Position numbers and translations under genes: made by a program
The notes under the pieces: model-generated
Told to the model about the DNA's origin: nothing
Databases searched by the model: none
What the model saw: only the letters and a program-made list of their open reading frames with translations
From: Ponticaulis sp.
GTDB taxonomy: Bacteria; Pseudomonadota; Alphaproteobacteria; Caulobacterales; Hyphomonadaceae
Reading direction: 5' to 3'
Assembly (NCBI GenBank): GCA_002692725.1
Contig: NZLU01000034.1
Location: forward strand, 62,001-126,000
Length of the DNA stretch: 64,000 nucleotides
Part shown: positions 1-8,436 of the stretch, piece by piece
Numbering within the stretch: position 1 is the first letter of the stretch
How the letters are laid out: each line of letters begins with the position of its first letter

Positions 1-65
1 GGATAAAATCCGTGCTTGCAGATATTCAAGAGCTGAGCTGCATAAAGTGATGCTGATGTTAAAAA

Positions 66-81
66 TAAGCCAAATGGCTAA
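66..81. promoter_or_regulatory. ArsR-type operator, upstream copy
   Basis: The near-palindrome TAAGCCAAATGGCTAA has half-sites AGCC/GGCT around an A/T centre. It matches a second copy at 113-128, 47 bp downstream. Its place just ahead of an ArsR gene suggests autoregulation; this is inferred from position and symmetry only. Confidence 0.55.
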
Positions 82-112
82 GTGTTTTGACTCTCCTGTC
101 TTTGCGTAATAC

Positions 113-128
113 TAAGCCATATGGCTAA
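113..128. promoter_or_regulatory. ArsR-type operator overlapping the start codon
   Basis: TAAGCCATATGGCTAA contains a perfect 12-bp palindrome (AGCCATATGGCT, 115-126). The arsR start codon at 121 lies inside it. Together with the copy at 66-81 it brackets the presumed promoter. A TTGACT at 87-92 and a TAATAC at 107-112 lie between them, but with short spacing, so the exact promoter is unsure. Confidence 0.6.
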
Positions 129-468
129 CTTAAATGCGGCTGGTCCGACGAGAATTGATCTTGGGTTTCACGCGCTGGCGGATGCAACACGCCGGGCGGT
201 GATCCAGAAACTCCATGAGGGAGAAGCGGCGGCAACAGAGCTCGCCGAACCTTTCGACATGGCGCTGCCAAGCTTCATGAAGCATCTGAAAGTGCTCGAG
301 GCGGGCGGCTTGATCAGCACACGGAAAGAGGGGCGCAAGCGGATGTGCCGATTGGAACGAGAACAACTGGCCCGACTGTCGGGCTGGATCAATGCGTATG
401 AAGCGGGGTGGCGAAACCGGCTCAACCGGATGGAGGCCATGTTTGAGGATAAAGGGGACAAGACATGA
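121..468 (+). CDS. ArsR-family winged-helix transcriptional repressor
   Basis: This 115-aa protein has the compact ArsR fold. Its N-terminus reads LADATRRAVIQKL, followed by a helix-turn-helix at about residues 36-65 (ATELAEPFDMALPSFMKHL, then KVLEAGGLI) and a wing with TRKEGRKRM. It has no CxC metal site, so it belongs to the non-metal ArsR class commonly paired with SRPBCC proteins. Its stop overlaps the start of the next gene as ATGA (465-468), which indicates translational coupling. Two palindromes flanking its promoter, one covering its own ATG, suggest negative autoregulation. The ligand is unknown. Confidence 0.88.
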   Translation: MANLNAAGPTRIDLGFHALADATRRAVIQKLHEGEAAATELAEPFDMALPSFMKHLKVLEAGGLISTRKEGRKRMCRLEREQLARLSGWINAYEAGWRNRLNRMEAMFEDKGDKT

Positions 469-923
469 CAGACAAGATGCTGCATCGGACGACGGTGCTG
501 GAAAAATCATTCGCGGTTTCAGCGGCGGAGGTGTTCGCTGTCTGGGCAGAGGTGGAGAAGCGGTCGCTCTGGAATACGCCATCAGATGATGTGGTGATCA
601 AATACACCGAGGATGACTTTTCCGTGGGTGGGAAGGATGTGTCGCTCTGTCTGGTGGGCGACCAGATCATGGCCGAAGTCGTGGGCATCTATCATGACAT
701 CGTGCCGGATGAACGGATCATCTATACAGAGATCATTAAGACCGGAGAGGGATTTGTGCTGGGCATCAGTCAGGTGTCTGTGGACATTTCTGCGTCGAAC
801 ACCGGCACCAGCATGGTGGTGACGTTGCAGACCGTCGCAACAGCAGGCGCGGACGTGCTGGATGAGGTTGCAGCGGGCTGGACGGCGAGCATGGCGAAGA
901 TGGAAGCGGTTCTGGCGGGGTGA
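465..923 (+). CDS. SRPBCC (AHSA1-type) domain protein
   Basis: This 152-aa protein is of the activator-of-Hsp90-ATPase-1-like/SRPBCC type. It opens with VLEKSFAVSAAEVFAVWAEV, the helix-grip N-terminus, has a conserved middle (VGIYHDIVPDERIIYTE), and ends in a long amphipathic helix (GWTASMAKMEAVLAG). These proteins bind hydrophobic ligands; no catalytic function is assigned. It is coupled to the upstream ArsR gene by a 4-bp ATGA overlap, the usual arrangement for this pair, so the two probably form one ligand-responsive unit. Confidence 0.85.
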   Translation: MTDKMLHRTTVLEKSFAVSAAEVFAVWAEVEKRSLWNTPSDDVVIKYTEDDFSVGGKDVSLCLVGDQIMAEVVGIYHDIVPDERIIYTEIIKTGEGFVLGISQVSVDISASNTGTSMVVTLQTVATAGADVLDEVAAGWTASMAKMEAVLAG

Positions 924-1029
924 TACACACGCGCAGAAAATTCTCTCCAAACAGGTGCAACCATGGCGTCGGGCGCTTTCCGGAAATGCCGATTGCAGGG
1001 ATGATGCGAACACGATAGACACACGCGTC

Positions 1030-3267
1030 ATGAGAAATCTGAACGTGTTTTTGAGTGCCTCTCTCATTCTGGGAGCAGGAAATGCGGTTGCGCAGGACGA
1101 TGTCAGCGCAGATCGCCGTCTGGACCCGGTGACGGTGTCCGTCACCCGTATCGAGCAGTCTGTTTCAGATCTCCCGGCTTCGGTGTCGGTGCTGGAGGGC
1201 GAGCGGCTGGATCTGGCCTCCAGCTATCTTGGCGCGGGCGATCTGACCGACCTCGCGACCGGGGTTGAGGCGGCCATCGCCAATGGCACGCAGGTGGCGT
1301 TTCAGATCCGCGGCATCGGGGCTGTTGACCATCAGGCGCTGACGCCCTCGGCGGCGGCGGTTTATTCCGACGGCGTGTTTCTGGCGACCAATGTTCAGAC
1401 CGGTCTGATGCTCTATGACCTCGAACGCGTGGAAATTCTGAAAGGCCCGCAAGGCACGCTGTATGGGAGGAACGCCTCAAGTGGTGCGGTCAACCTCGTC
1501 TCGGCACGGCCATCGGAAGACCAGTCCCGCTATGTACGTGTGGGCGCGGGCAATTACGACCGGTTTGACGCAGCGGCAGCCATTGGTGATGCGCTGACAG
1601 AGAGCGTGAGCTATCGATTGGCGGGCAGTTATGTGAGCCGGGGGCCTGTTCTGGACAATGTGTCGGGTCCTGAAGAGGCGGGTGGCGAGACCGATCAGTT
1701 CGGGCTGCGCGGCGGCCTCTTGTTTGATCTCGACGCGAGCCATGTGTTTCTCAGTGCGCATTATGAAGAAGATAATGGCATCAACACCATGCCGCGCAAT
1801 GACAGTTTAAGCGTTGGCGATTTCGAAATCTCGAGCGAAGGCGAGGGTATTCAGCCTACGGACAATGCGTTTTATGGGGCCTCGGCAGAATATGTTCGAG
1901 AGCTGGGCAATTGGACTCTGTTCTCCCTTACCGCGATTGAGGGCTATGAACAGAATTACGGCTTCGATTTTGACGGCACACCTGCGCCGTTTGGCAATCC
2001 AAACCTCAATGCGAACCTCTCATATAACAGGGACTATGTTCAGCTATCCGAAGAATTGCGGCTGACCGGCGACACGGGCTATGGCACGGCGCTTTATGGA
2101 TTGGCGGTTTCGGCTGATGAGTTTCAGCAGCGCTATACCATCTGGTGTGGCGAGCTGGACCCACAAACGCTGATCGGCACATGTCCGTATGTTGGTGCGC
2201 CAGGGCGGGTTGGGCCGACACCCGCAAGCTCCGGCAATGCCATGACCCTGGTGACGGATATCGACCAGACGCGGGAAACCATTGCGGTGTTCACCAGCCG
2301 TCAGATTGATCTCTCAGACGCGCTTCAATTCACGATTGGCGCGCGGCTGACCGATGAGACGATAGAGGGCAGTGGTCAGGGCGTTCACGTGTTTGATGAC
2401 GGGGTGGTTGGGTTCAACAATCGAGACGGCTTAGGCCCGGCGATTGGCGCCAACACGATCAGCGAGACACGGCTGTCCGGAAACATGGCCCTGTCTTACG
2501 ACCTGACTGCCGGTATGGCGTATGCGAGCCTGTCTAATGGCTATAAGTCCGGCGGATTTAATGGTGAGGTCGCGAACAATGCGGCCCATTACAGTGATGA
2601 AGGTCTGTTTGGCGCAGAAGAAGTGACGGCCTGGGAAATCGGGTTCAAGTCGGCCCCGAACCCGCGATACAGCTATAGCCTTGCGGCCTTTTATCTCGAT
2701 TATAATGACCCGCAGGCGCGTATTTTTGTGTCATTCGAATTGCCGGATGGCTCGCAGATCACATCGAATTCGCTGTCCAATCTGGATGAAGCGGTGTCAT
2801 ACGGCTTTGAGGCAGATTTCAGCTGGCGGCCGATGGACGCGCTGACAGTGACAGGTGGGCTGACGCTCAACGAAACAGAAATTAATCAGACCTCGGACAT
2901 TGGCGGAAATGCGGCACTGTTCGATGGCAATCCGCTGCCCTTTGCGCCCGATACCTCGCTGACATTGGGCGGCAGCTATGCGTTTGATCTGACCGATCAG
3001 GTGTCCGCGCTGGCCTCCGTTCACGGCAAATATCGTAGCGATTACTTCCTTGATGCCGAAGGGCTGGAGGCGCGTAGCCAGGATGGGTTTACCACGCTAC
3101 AGGCGGCGCTGGATTTCGGCTTCGCAGGCAGCGATGTCACCTTGAGTGTTTGGGGACGAAACCTGACGGATCAGGATTATGCCGTCTCAGGCTATGGCTT
3201 TATCGGGTATAATACATTCCGGTCTGAGCCGCGCACCTTTGGGGCTTCAGTGGAGTATGCGTTCTGA
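1030..3267 (+). CDS. TonB-dependent outer-membrane receptor
   Basis: This 745-aa receptor is read from the ATG at 1030, which gives a signal peptide ending GAGNAVAQ; an in-frame start at 862 would add 56 non-signal residues and is rejected. A possible TonB box (PVTVSVTR) precedes the plug domain, which includes FQIRGIGAVD, VEILKGPQGTLYGRNASSGAVN and related plug motifs. A beta-barrel follows, ending in aromatic Phe (SVEYAF) as outer-membrane barrels do. It takes up a bulky nutrient or siderophore using TonB energy. No transporter or degradation gene adjoins it, so the substrate cannot be named. Confidence 0.93.
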   Translation: MRNLNVFLSASLILGAGNAVAQDDVSADRRLDPVTVSVTRIEQSVSDLPASVSVLEGERLDLASSYLGAGDLTDLATGVEAAIANGTQVAFQIRGIGAVDHQALTPSAAAVYSDGVFLATNVQTGLMLYDLERVEILKGPQGTLYGRNASSGAVNLVSARPSEDQSRYVRVGAGNYDRFDAAAAIGDALTESVSYRLAGSYVSRGPVLDNVSGPEEAGGETDQFGLRGGLLFDLDASHVFLSAHYEEDNGINTMPRNDSLSVGDFEISSEGEGIQPTDNAFYGASAEYVRELGNWTLFSLTAIEGYEQNYGFDFDGTPAPFGNPNLNANLSYNRDYVQLSEELRLTGDTGYGTALYGLAVSADEFQQRYTIWCGELDPQTLIGTCPYVGAPGRVGPTPASSGNAMTLVTDIDQTRETIAVFTSRQIDLSDALQFTIGARLTDETIEGSGQGVHVFDDGVVGFNNRDGLGPAIGANTISETRLSGNMALSYDLTAGMAYASLSNGYKSGGFNGEVANNAAHYSDEGLFGAEEVTAWEIGFKSAPNPRYSYSLAAFYLDYNDPQARIFVSFELPDGSQITSNSLSNLDEAVSYGFEADFSWRPMDALTVTGGLTLNETEINQTSDIGGNAALFDGNPLPFAPDTSLTLGGSYAFDLTDQVSALASVHGKYRSDYFLDAEGLEARSQDGFTTLQAALDFGFAGSDVTLSVWGRNLTDQDYAVSGYGFIGYNTFRSEPRTFGASVEYAF

Positions 3268-3290
3268 ATGAGGCGTGTCTGGCCGTGTGA

Positions 3291-3833
3291 TCAGGCGGCG
3301 GATGCGGGGGCCGTCCGCAGCGCTTTCTCGATAAAGGAAGCTGCGGTTTTATAGTCCGGCTCATCGCGCCAATCGCCCAGAAGCGTCGGTTCAGGGCGGA
3401 TGTTGAGCGCACTCACCCGGCCGAGCATGGGCAGGGATTCGCCCATGATCCGGACGCGTTTCTTGTCAGGACAGTGAACGCTTTTGACATCTTTCAGGCT
3501 GACCCAGCGCACCCGTTTGTTCGGTTTGGTGGTGATCCAGAACAGGCGCTTGTTCGAGATGGCATGGGTCACATCTTCTCGTCGGCTCAAGTCGTAAATG
3601 AAGGCGCACAGGAATAGGATAGGCAGGCACAGCATCAGCCAGAACATCCAGTCGCCATGCATGCCGTTCGAGCTGGCCTGATAGGTTTGCCACGCCATCA
3701 AAAGGCCAATCACGCTGCCAATGAGCGTGTCCCAGGAGACGGATTTGGGGCGTGGTTTGCCTGTCCAGAGTAGCGTTTCGCCCTGCGCGAGTTCCGTTTG
3801 GAGTGCCGCGGAAACGGTTTCATTTTCGGACAC
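3291..3833 (-). CDS. Membrane protein with two TM helices and a PH-like C-terminal domain
   Basis: This 180-aa protein has a short cytosolic lead with GETLLWTGKPRP, two hydrophobic helices near residues 36-53 and 62-80, then a soluble beta-rich part beginning THAISNKRLFWITTKP. That layout (xE.LLW.G, TM pair, xAx[ST]N.R) resembles bacterial PH-domain membrane proteins. A second protein with the same layout lies at 7255-7821. It has no recognised enzymatic motif and the function is unknown. It is transcribed divergently from the downstream nat gene. Confidence 0.65.
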   Translation of the reverse strand: MSENETVSAALQTELAQGETLLWTGKPRPKSVSWDTLIGSVIGLLMAWQTYQASSNGMHGDWMFWLMLCLPILFLCAFIYDLSRREDVTHAISNKRLFWITTKPNKRVRWVSLKDVKSVHCPDKKRVRIMGESLPMLGRVSALNIRPEPTLLGDWRDEPDYKTAASFIEKALRTAPASAA

Positions 3834-3985
3834 GGGTTTCTCCTGCGCTTCGCCCTGGCGAGTGTCTGGGTATGAGCTACGACACCGGCGTTAACTCTAA
3901 TGCGAATTGGCAGGTTGGGAAAGCAATTTGCCGGCCGCTTGGCGGATCGATTGCTCTCTCCACACGACCACTCTATCAGGGAGCA

Positions 3986-4798
3986 ATGAAACTCGCCGAC
4001 TATCTCAAACGCATTGATTATACTGAACCGGTTCGCCCGGATCTGGCGACGCTGAATGCGTTGATTGAGGCGCATGTGCGCGCCGTGCCGTTCGAGAATC
4101 TCGATGTTCACGCCGCAAGGCCTGTCCTTTATTCGGCTGAAGCGGCTTATGATCAGATCGTTGCGCGAAAGCAGGGCGGCTGGTGTTACGAAATGAATGC
4201 CGTGTTCGGCTGGGCGCTTGAGACAATCGGCTTTGAGGTGGTCCGGCTTGCCGCAGGCGTGAGGCGAGCTTCGCTTGGCGATGAAGCGCTTGGAAATCAT
4301 CTTTGCCTTATGGTTCGTCTGGGTGCGGACTATTTGGTTGATGTCGGCTTTGGCGGGTCGCAGATTTCCGCAATCGCGATCGAGGAAGCGGAGACCCTGC
4401 ACCGGCCTTTACGGATGGCGTTGGTGCCGATTGGGGGCGGGCTATGGCGTCTGCACGAGGGCGGCTGGGGCTCGGCCATGAGCTATGATTTCAGGCCAGA
4501 GGCGGGAGATCATGCGTTGCTCGCTCAGCGGCATGAGGAGCAGATCACAGACCCCAACTCGATTTTTCGGAAAACGCTGGTCGCGAAAATGAGACGCGGG
4601 CGCGGGTATTACACGCTGCGAGGTCGGATGTTGGACATCAACTGGCCAGGCCGGAAGGAAAGCCGCGAGATCGACACGAGTGAAGACCTTGCGGACGTCC
4701 TGAAAGAGATTTTCGGACTTGCTGAGCCCGACCTCAACGCGTTGTGGCCGCAAATCTGCGCCCGGCATAAACAGGTGTTTCCGCATACGGTGCGATAG
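3986..4798 (+). CDS. nat: Arylamine N-acetyltransferase
   Basis: This enzyme moves an acetyl group from acetyl-CoA to arylamines and hydrazines. At 270 aa from the ATG at 3986 it has the normal NAT length; the longer in-frame start at 3752 would add a non-conserved leader overlapping the divergent gene. The catalytic triad is visible as Cys67 (GGWCYEMN), His105 (LGNHLCLMV) and Asp119 (YLVDVGFGG). The N-terminal VRAVPFENLDVH is also a family signature. It stands alone, with no operon partner. The physiological substrate in bacteria is usually uncertain. Confidence 0.93.
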   Translation: MKLADYLKRIDYTEPVRPDLATLNALIEAHVRAVPFENLDVHAARPVLYSAEAAYDQIVARKQGGWCYEMNAVFGWALETIGFEVVRLAAGVRRASLGDEALGNHLCLMVRLGADYLVDVGFGGSQISAIAIEEAETLHRPLRMALVPIGGGLWRLHEGGWGSAMSYDFRPEAGDHALLAQRHEEQITDPNSIFRKTLVAKMRRGRGYYTLRGRMLDINWPGRKESREIDTSEDLADVLKEIFGLAEPDLNALWPQICARHKQVFPHTVR

Positions 4799-4815
4799 CA
4801 ATTATGGCTGCGGGA

Positions 4816-5772
4816 TCAGAGCTGATCGGCTTCAATCACCGCATTGAGGCGTGCGCGGACCTCAAAAAGCTCGGCGTTTTCAGGCAGGTCTGGCAACGCA
4901 TCGAGCAGGACAAGCCCGTCACGGGCGATATCTGTTGGAAAACTTGAGGGCGGGACACTTCCGTCCGGGAAGGGAAGGTCGGGGTTATCCAGAGCGCGCT
5001 CGGCCAGGAGGGCCCAGTTTTCAGCCATCGCAATCGTTATGGATCGGGCAGAATTCGGGCAAACCCGGCGAAGCGCGTCGGCGCGGTAATTGAGCGGGAT
5101 AAAGCCAACAGCAAACCGTTTGATTTGCGGGTCGTCGACGAATTCCTTTAGGGATCGGGCGTGCCAGTTGAGTTCGTCGACGAGAACGTCATCATCAGGG
5201 TACGGACAGTTTGAAAACATTTCGAGTGAAAACGCAGGATACGAATTCCCTGTCAGAGCGTATTGAAACATGGTCGGCCAGATAAAATTCGGAAGCGTTT
5301 CTCTCAGATCAGCCAAAACACTGCGTGACTCGTCTGAGGTGTCGCAGAGGGTTGGCGTGAGTGGATTGTCCTGCTCGCACGCATAGAAAGCGAATTCTGC
5401 GTTCGTGTAGGAGGCATAAGCCAGATCTGCGAGCTGAGCTTTTTCTTGGATGTTATGGACATCATAGGCGATGCCAACCAGAAAATCAGTCAGTTTTCTT
5501 TGTACGGCGCGGTTATAGCCGCAGGAATCGAGGAGCGTTAGTGTCTCAGCGACCAGCGGATCCTCTGTTATGGGCGGAGGAGTAAAATCGGGGTTTTGTT
5601 CGCCCGCATTGAGCCGGTCCATCACGCCCGCTTGCAGCGTGTCCATACGCTCTTTGATGTTGGCCGGACAGACGGGCTCTTCCTGCTGCGCGAGGGCCGT
5701 GGGGGCTGCGAAGACCGCAGCGATCAAACCCAGACAGGGGATCAGGCGGCGGATCGATTTTGCAGGGATCAT
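4816..5772 (-). CDS. Secreted protein of unknown function
   Basis: This 318-aa protein begins with a clear Sec signal peptide (positive start, hydrophobic core, APTALAQQ cleavage region). The mature part is acidic and probably mostly helical, with several spaced cysteines (PVCPANIK, LDSCGYNR, YACEQD, SNCPYP, RRVCPN), suggesting disulfides in the periplasm. I recognise no domain. Two copies of a 13-bp direct repeat lie just upstream of its start. It converges with nat with only 17 bp between them. Confidence 0.7.
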   Translation of the reverse strand: MIPAKSIRRLIPCLGLIAAVFAAPTALAQQEEPVCPANIKERMDTLQAGVMDRLNAGEQNPDFTPPPITEDPLVAETLTLLDSCGYNRAVQRKLTDFLVGIAYDVHNIQEKAQLADLAYASYTNAEFAFYACEQDNPLTPTLCDTSDESRSVLADLRETLPNFIWPTMFQYALTGNSYPAFSLEMFSNCPYPDDDVLVDELNWHARSLKEFVDDPQIKRFAVGFIPLNYRADALRRVCPNSARSITIAMAENWALLAERALDNPDLPFPDGSVPPSSFPTDIARDGLVLLDALPDLPENAELFEVRARLNAVIEADQL

Positions 5773-5783
5773 AACGGACTCCG

Positions 5784-5820
5784 GTTTGAACTTGACGTCT
5801 GTCTGGCGTTTGAACTTGAC
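5784..5820. repeat. Two direct copies of a 13-bp repeat upstream of a secreted-protein gene
   Basis: GTTTGAACTTGAC occurs at 5784-5796 and again at 5808-5820, a 24-bp pitch. On the minus strand this is GTCAAGTTCAAAC twice, ending 11 bp before the start codon of the gene at 4816-5772. It may be a regulator site or a small tandem duplication. Confidence 0.6.
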
Positions 5821-5926
5821 CGAAATCAGGCACGGACAAGGTGATATCTCAGCATGGGGTTTTCGCTAAAGCCTTGGTATGCATGCTGATTTCCGGGTAG
5901 GCTGTCAAACAAAGCGCGCAGATGGT

Positions 5927-6454
5927 TCAGTCTGGCAAAGATATTTTCCGGGCCCGTGCACGGACAGAAGCCGCCGGGTCTTTCAACGCATCAGCGTGTG
6001 CAGCCTGCGCAGCCGGCTTAAAGGCCGTGTGATAAATCGCGAGACGGCAGAGGGCATTGACGGCCCAGGCTCTGAGAAAGGGTCGTTTATGGCCGAGATA
6101 AGTGTCAAAAAAGCGGGCAAGTTGGGCCGGGTCGGTGCTGCCTCCCGGATAGTGGTCGAATGCCTGCAGGAGGTGCAGTGCCGCGCCCCAGTCTGTGATC
6201 TGGTCGAGCACAGGCAGAAGCTGGTCGAGTTCTGCCGGGGTTATGGTTTTGGCGGTTCTGACATGATCGAGCCAGATCCATGATGCGCCGCGCTGGATGA
6301 GCGGGGCAAGGTCAGCCATGAGATGCAGGCAGGCGAGATGAAAGTCCGGATCGTCTCGAAATCCCGCAGCGGTCTCGGACAGATAGCTGACGGCATTGCC
6401 GTCGAAATCAGCAAGCTTTGCGCGGAGGCTGTCGATGTCTGGCGGGGGCGTCAT
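5927..6454 (-). CDS. HEAT-like helical-repeat protein, third gene of a coupled trio
   Basis: This 175-aa all-helical protein has HEAT-like periodicity, for example LGHKRPFLRAWAVNALCRLA and the C-terminal VRARARKISLPD. The start is placed at 6454 because ATG there overlaps the stop of the DUF1801 gene as ATGA. An earlier in-frame ATG at 6475 would lie deeper inside that gene. It has no catalytic motif; HEAT proteins usually mediate protein contacts. The tight coupling suggests a joint role with the two upstream proteins. Confidence 0.65.
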   Translation of the reverse strand: MTPPPDIDSLRAKLADFDGNAVSYLSETAAGFRDDPDFHLACLHLMADLAPLIQRGASWIWLDHVRTAKTITPAELDQLLPVLDQITDWGAALHLLQAFDHYPGGSTDPAQLARFFDTYLGHKRPFLRAWAVNALCRLAIYHTAFKPAAQAAHADALKDPAASVRARARKISLPD

Positions 6455-6849
6455 CCGGATCTCTTGAAATAGCAAAGCGCGTCGCGTGCGCAGGCGGCGA
6501 TCTCAGCCGGAATGGGCTGGTCAAGCGGTATCCGGATTTCCCGGTTTCCGACAAAGTGAAGGTCGGGATAGGCGGCGCGCCTGCGCTCGATGAGATGGGT
6601 CTGGCAGTTCACAAACAGGCTGATGCTGTCTGGTGTTTTGTGTTTCCAGGCGAGCTGGATCGCAGTGCCGGTGCGAGGTCGGATGGGGGCAAAAGAGGGC
6701 TCACCCCATTTGAGAGATTCTGAGAGACCGCCCGTTTCAGGCAAATCATCAGCCATGAGGAAGAGCAGGTCTCGCAGGCTTCGAAAATGCGTCTGAGCGG
6801 CGGGAGGCCAGGCAGCAAGCAGATTATCGAAGTCAGGTCTGCTGCCCAT
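6451..6849 (-). CDS. DUF1801 (YdhG-like) protein
   Basis: This 132-aa protein belongs to the DUF1801 fold: SESLKWGEPSF, AIQLAWKHKTPDSISLFVNC and the C-terminal REIRIPLDQPIP are typical. The start at 6849 (MGSRPDFDN) was chosen over 6945, which would run into the preceding gene. That gene ends 4 bp upstream and the next one overlaps by ATGA, so all three are probably co-translated. The function of the family is not established; the fold resembles small-ligand or iron-binding proteins. Confidence 0.82.
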   Translation of the reverse strand: MGSRPDFDNLLAAWPPAAQTHFRSLRDLLFLMADDLPETGGLSESLKWGEPSFAPIRPRTGTAIQLAWKHKTPDSISLFVNCQTHLIERRRAAYPDLHFVGNREIRIPLDQPIPAEIAACARDALCYFKRSG

Positions 6850-6853
6850 CGTG

Positions 6854-7168
6854 TCAGAGATTGTCCTCTGCGCCTTCGAACAGCATCTCAAAGCGTCGTT
6901 CCGAGATTGACCGCACACTGAAGACCGGCGGTTGGAAGATCGCATTCATTTGGTCGGCCGCTGGGAATTCCCCTTTGCAGAGACAGCCGAGTTCAGCAAT
7001 TTCCGGGTTTCGCTCGGCGGAAATCTCAAGGCTGTCGCGCAGCACTTTGCCCTGTTTGAAGTGTTCGACCATGCGCGTGACCTTCCGGTCGGGCTGGACC
7101 TCATAATAAATCAAATCCGGGTCGTCTGGGTTCTCGTGTCGCCAGGTGACGGCGAGATAGTCGGTCAA
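6854..7168 (-). CDS. DUF6881-like protein, first gene of the trio
   Basis: This protein of about 104 aa opens with YLAVTWRHENPDDPDLIYYE, which matches my memory of DUF6881 (a short domain with W-H-x-x-P-D-x-P and I-Y-x-E). It continues with RKVTRMVEHFKQGKVLRDS. The reading frame opens at a TTG (7168) and no good ribosome site is seen, so the start is uncertain. It ends 4 bp ahead of the DUF1801 gene. No function is known. Confidence 0.65.
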   Translation of the reverse strand: MTDYLAVTWRHENPDDPDLIYYEVQPDRKVTRMVEHFKQGKVLRDSLEISAERNPEIAELGCLCKGEFPAADQMNAIFQPPVFSVRSISERRFEMLFEGAEDNL

Positions 7169-7254
7169 CGTGTAGTGTCCCTGTCTACAAATGATGTGTA
7201 CATTCGGTTGTGCATGGGACCGCCAGTCTTTTCAACAGGGTGTCGAGGCTGGAG

Positions 7255-7821
7255 TTAAGTTTTTACAGGCTCTGCTGGAGCAAGTTTCCGGATAGCAGCC
7301 TCAGCGCCGTCAACATCCTCAATCAACATCATGTAGAAGGCGTTTTCCTGTCCTTTATCGCCGCGACGGCAGACCAGGATCTCCTCATCGCTGTTAAGGT
7401 CGACCAGCGCGCCAATATCTGCGGCGGGCATTTCGTCTGCGATGTCGCCATTGGCCAGCACGGCGAGCAGCCGCTGATTGGTGACGGCATAGGCCAAGGG
7501 CACTCGCTGGATAAGTGGTGGCTTTAGAACGCCCCGAAGGCTGATGAAGCCGTACCAGAAGAAGACGAGCGCCAGCACGATCACCACAGGAGCCGCAAAG
7601 GAGAGAAGCAGGTAATTCTGCTCGCCCAGAAGTTCGAGACCCTTGGCAGCGCCCCAGCCTGCGAACCAGAGACCGAAGATAAACGAGATTACGGCCAGTG
7701 CGGTCGAGCGGAGCGGCGTACGAATGTCGGCGCTGGTCAGCGTTTCGGGCGTCAGAGTCTCGGACCAAAGCACGGTTTCGTCGGCTTGAAGCACGCTTTG
7801 AATTAGGGGGGAGGCGGTCAT
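7255..7821 (-). CDS. Membrane protein with PH-like domain, paralogue of the 3291-3833 gene
   Basis: Read from the ATG at 7821 this is 188 aa; an alternative ATG at 7854 adds 11 residues. It has the same plan as the protein at 3291-3833: ADETVLWSETL, two strong TM helices, then YAVTNQRLLAVLANGD, a beta-rich cytosolic domain and a final helix ending in an Ala/Pro-rich tail. This resembles bacterial PH-domain proteins. It has no enzymatic residues, and the role may be in membrane-linked scaffolding. Confidence 0.62.
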   Translation of the reverse strand: MTASPLIQSVLQADETVLWSETLTPETLTSADIRTPLRSTALAVISFIFGLWFAGWGAAKGLELLGEQNYLLLSFAAPVVIVLALVFFWYGFISLRGVLKPPLIQRVPLAYAVTNQRLLAVLANGDIADEMPAADIGALVDLNSDEEILVCRRGDKGQENAFYMMLIEDVDGAEAAIRKLAPAEPVKT

Positions 7822-7902
7822 GTGGCGGCAGTTTTCCCTGTCGAACTCGATCAAGGCCCGTTCTGCAATTCTCTGGAGGGCGTGTACAGAGAATTCAGAG
7901 CC

Positions 7903-8289
7903 TTACGTCCGGGCGCGTCTAACCGTGCGAATGCCGGACAGCACCAGACTGACGATTTGTTCGACATGAACCGGCATGGCCATGATGGCGCCCAGAAGGA
8001 GGCCCGGCCAGATGGTCGCCAGAGTAGGCCGGTCGAGAAGCGAGACTCCAAAAAAGGGGAAATAGATGGTTGCGCCGAAGCTGACCATTACAATCATCCG
8101 CCCCAGCCAGCGGCCAGCCGTGTATGGCGCGATGGCTGCGTGGGCGAAGGCGGCGGTTGTGCCAAGATACAGACAGGTTTCCATCTGGCTTTGACCGCTC
8201 ATCGCCCAGATGAAAACAAAAACGAACACGCCAATCGCGCAGATCAGCATAAGAAGCGCCCGGGTGATGGAGTATGGCGTGATAAGCAT
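7903..8289 (-). CDS. Small integral membrane protein, unknown
   Basis: This 128-aa protein is mostly hydrophobic with about four predicted helices (ALLMLICAIGVFVFVFIW, TAAFAHAAIAPY, IVMVSFGATIYFPFFG, PGLLLGAIMAMP) and a basic C-terminus (VRRART). It matches no family I know. It is separated by 80 bp from the PH-like gene downstream on the same strand and may share its transcript. Confidence 0.6.
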   Translation of the reverse strand: MLITPYSITRALLMLICAIGVFVFVFIWAMSGQSQMETCLYLGTTAAFAHAAIAPYTAGRWLGRMIVMVSFGATIYFPFFGVSLLDRPTLATIWPGLLLGAIMAMPVHVEQIVSLVLSGIRTVRRART

Positions 8290-8436
8290 TCGTCAGTCCC
8301 TCTCGATATGAGGTTAGCAAAGCGGCGCTGGCGTCGCGTTAAGCGGAAGCATGAAAATTGACGGGTTCACCCACAGGATGATTGACGGACCTTCCGACAC
8401 AGACAAATCTGGCGTCAGGTCTTTGGGGGAAATGGA

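Noticed and set aside
3752..3985. Longer in-frame start for nat
   Set aside because: It would add 78 non-conserved residues overlapping the divergent gene.
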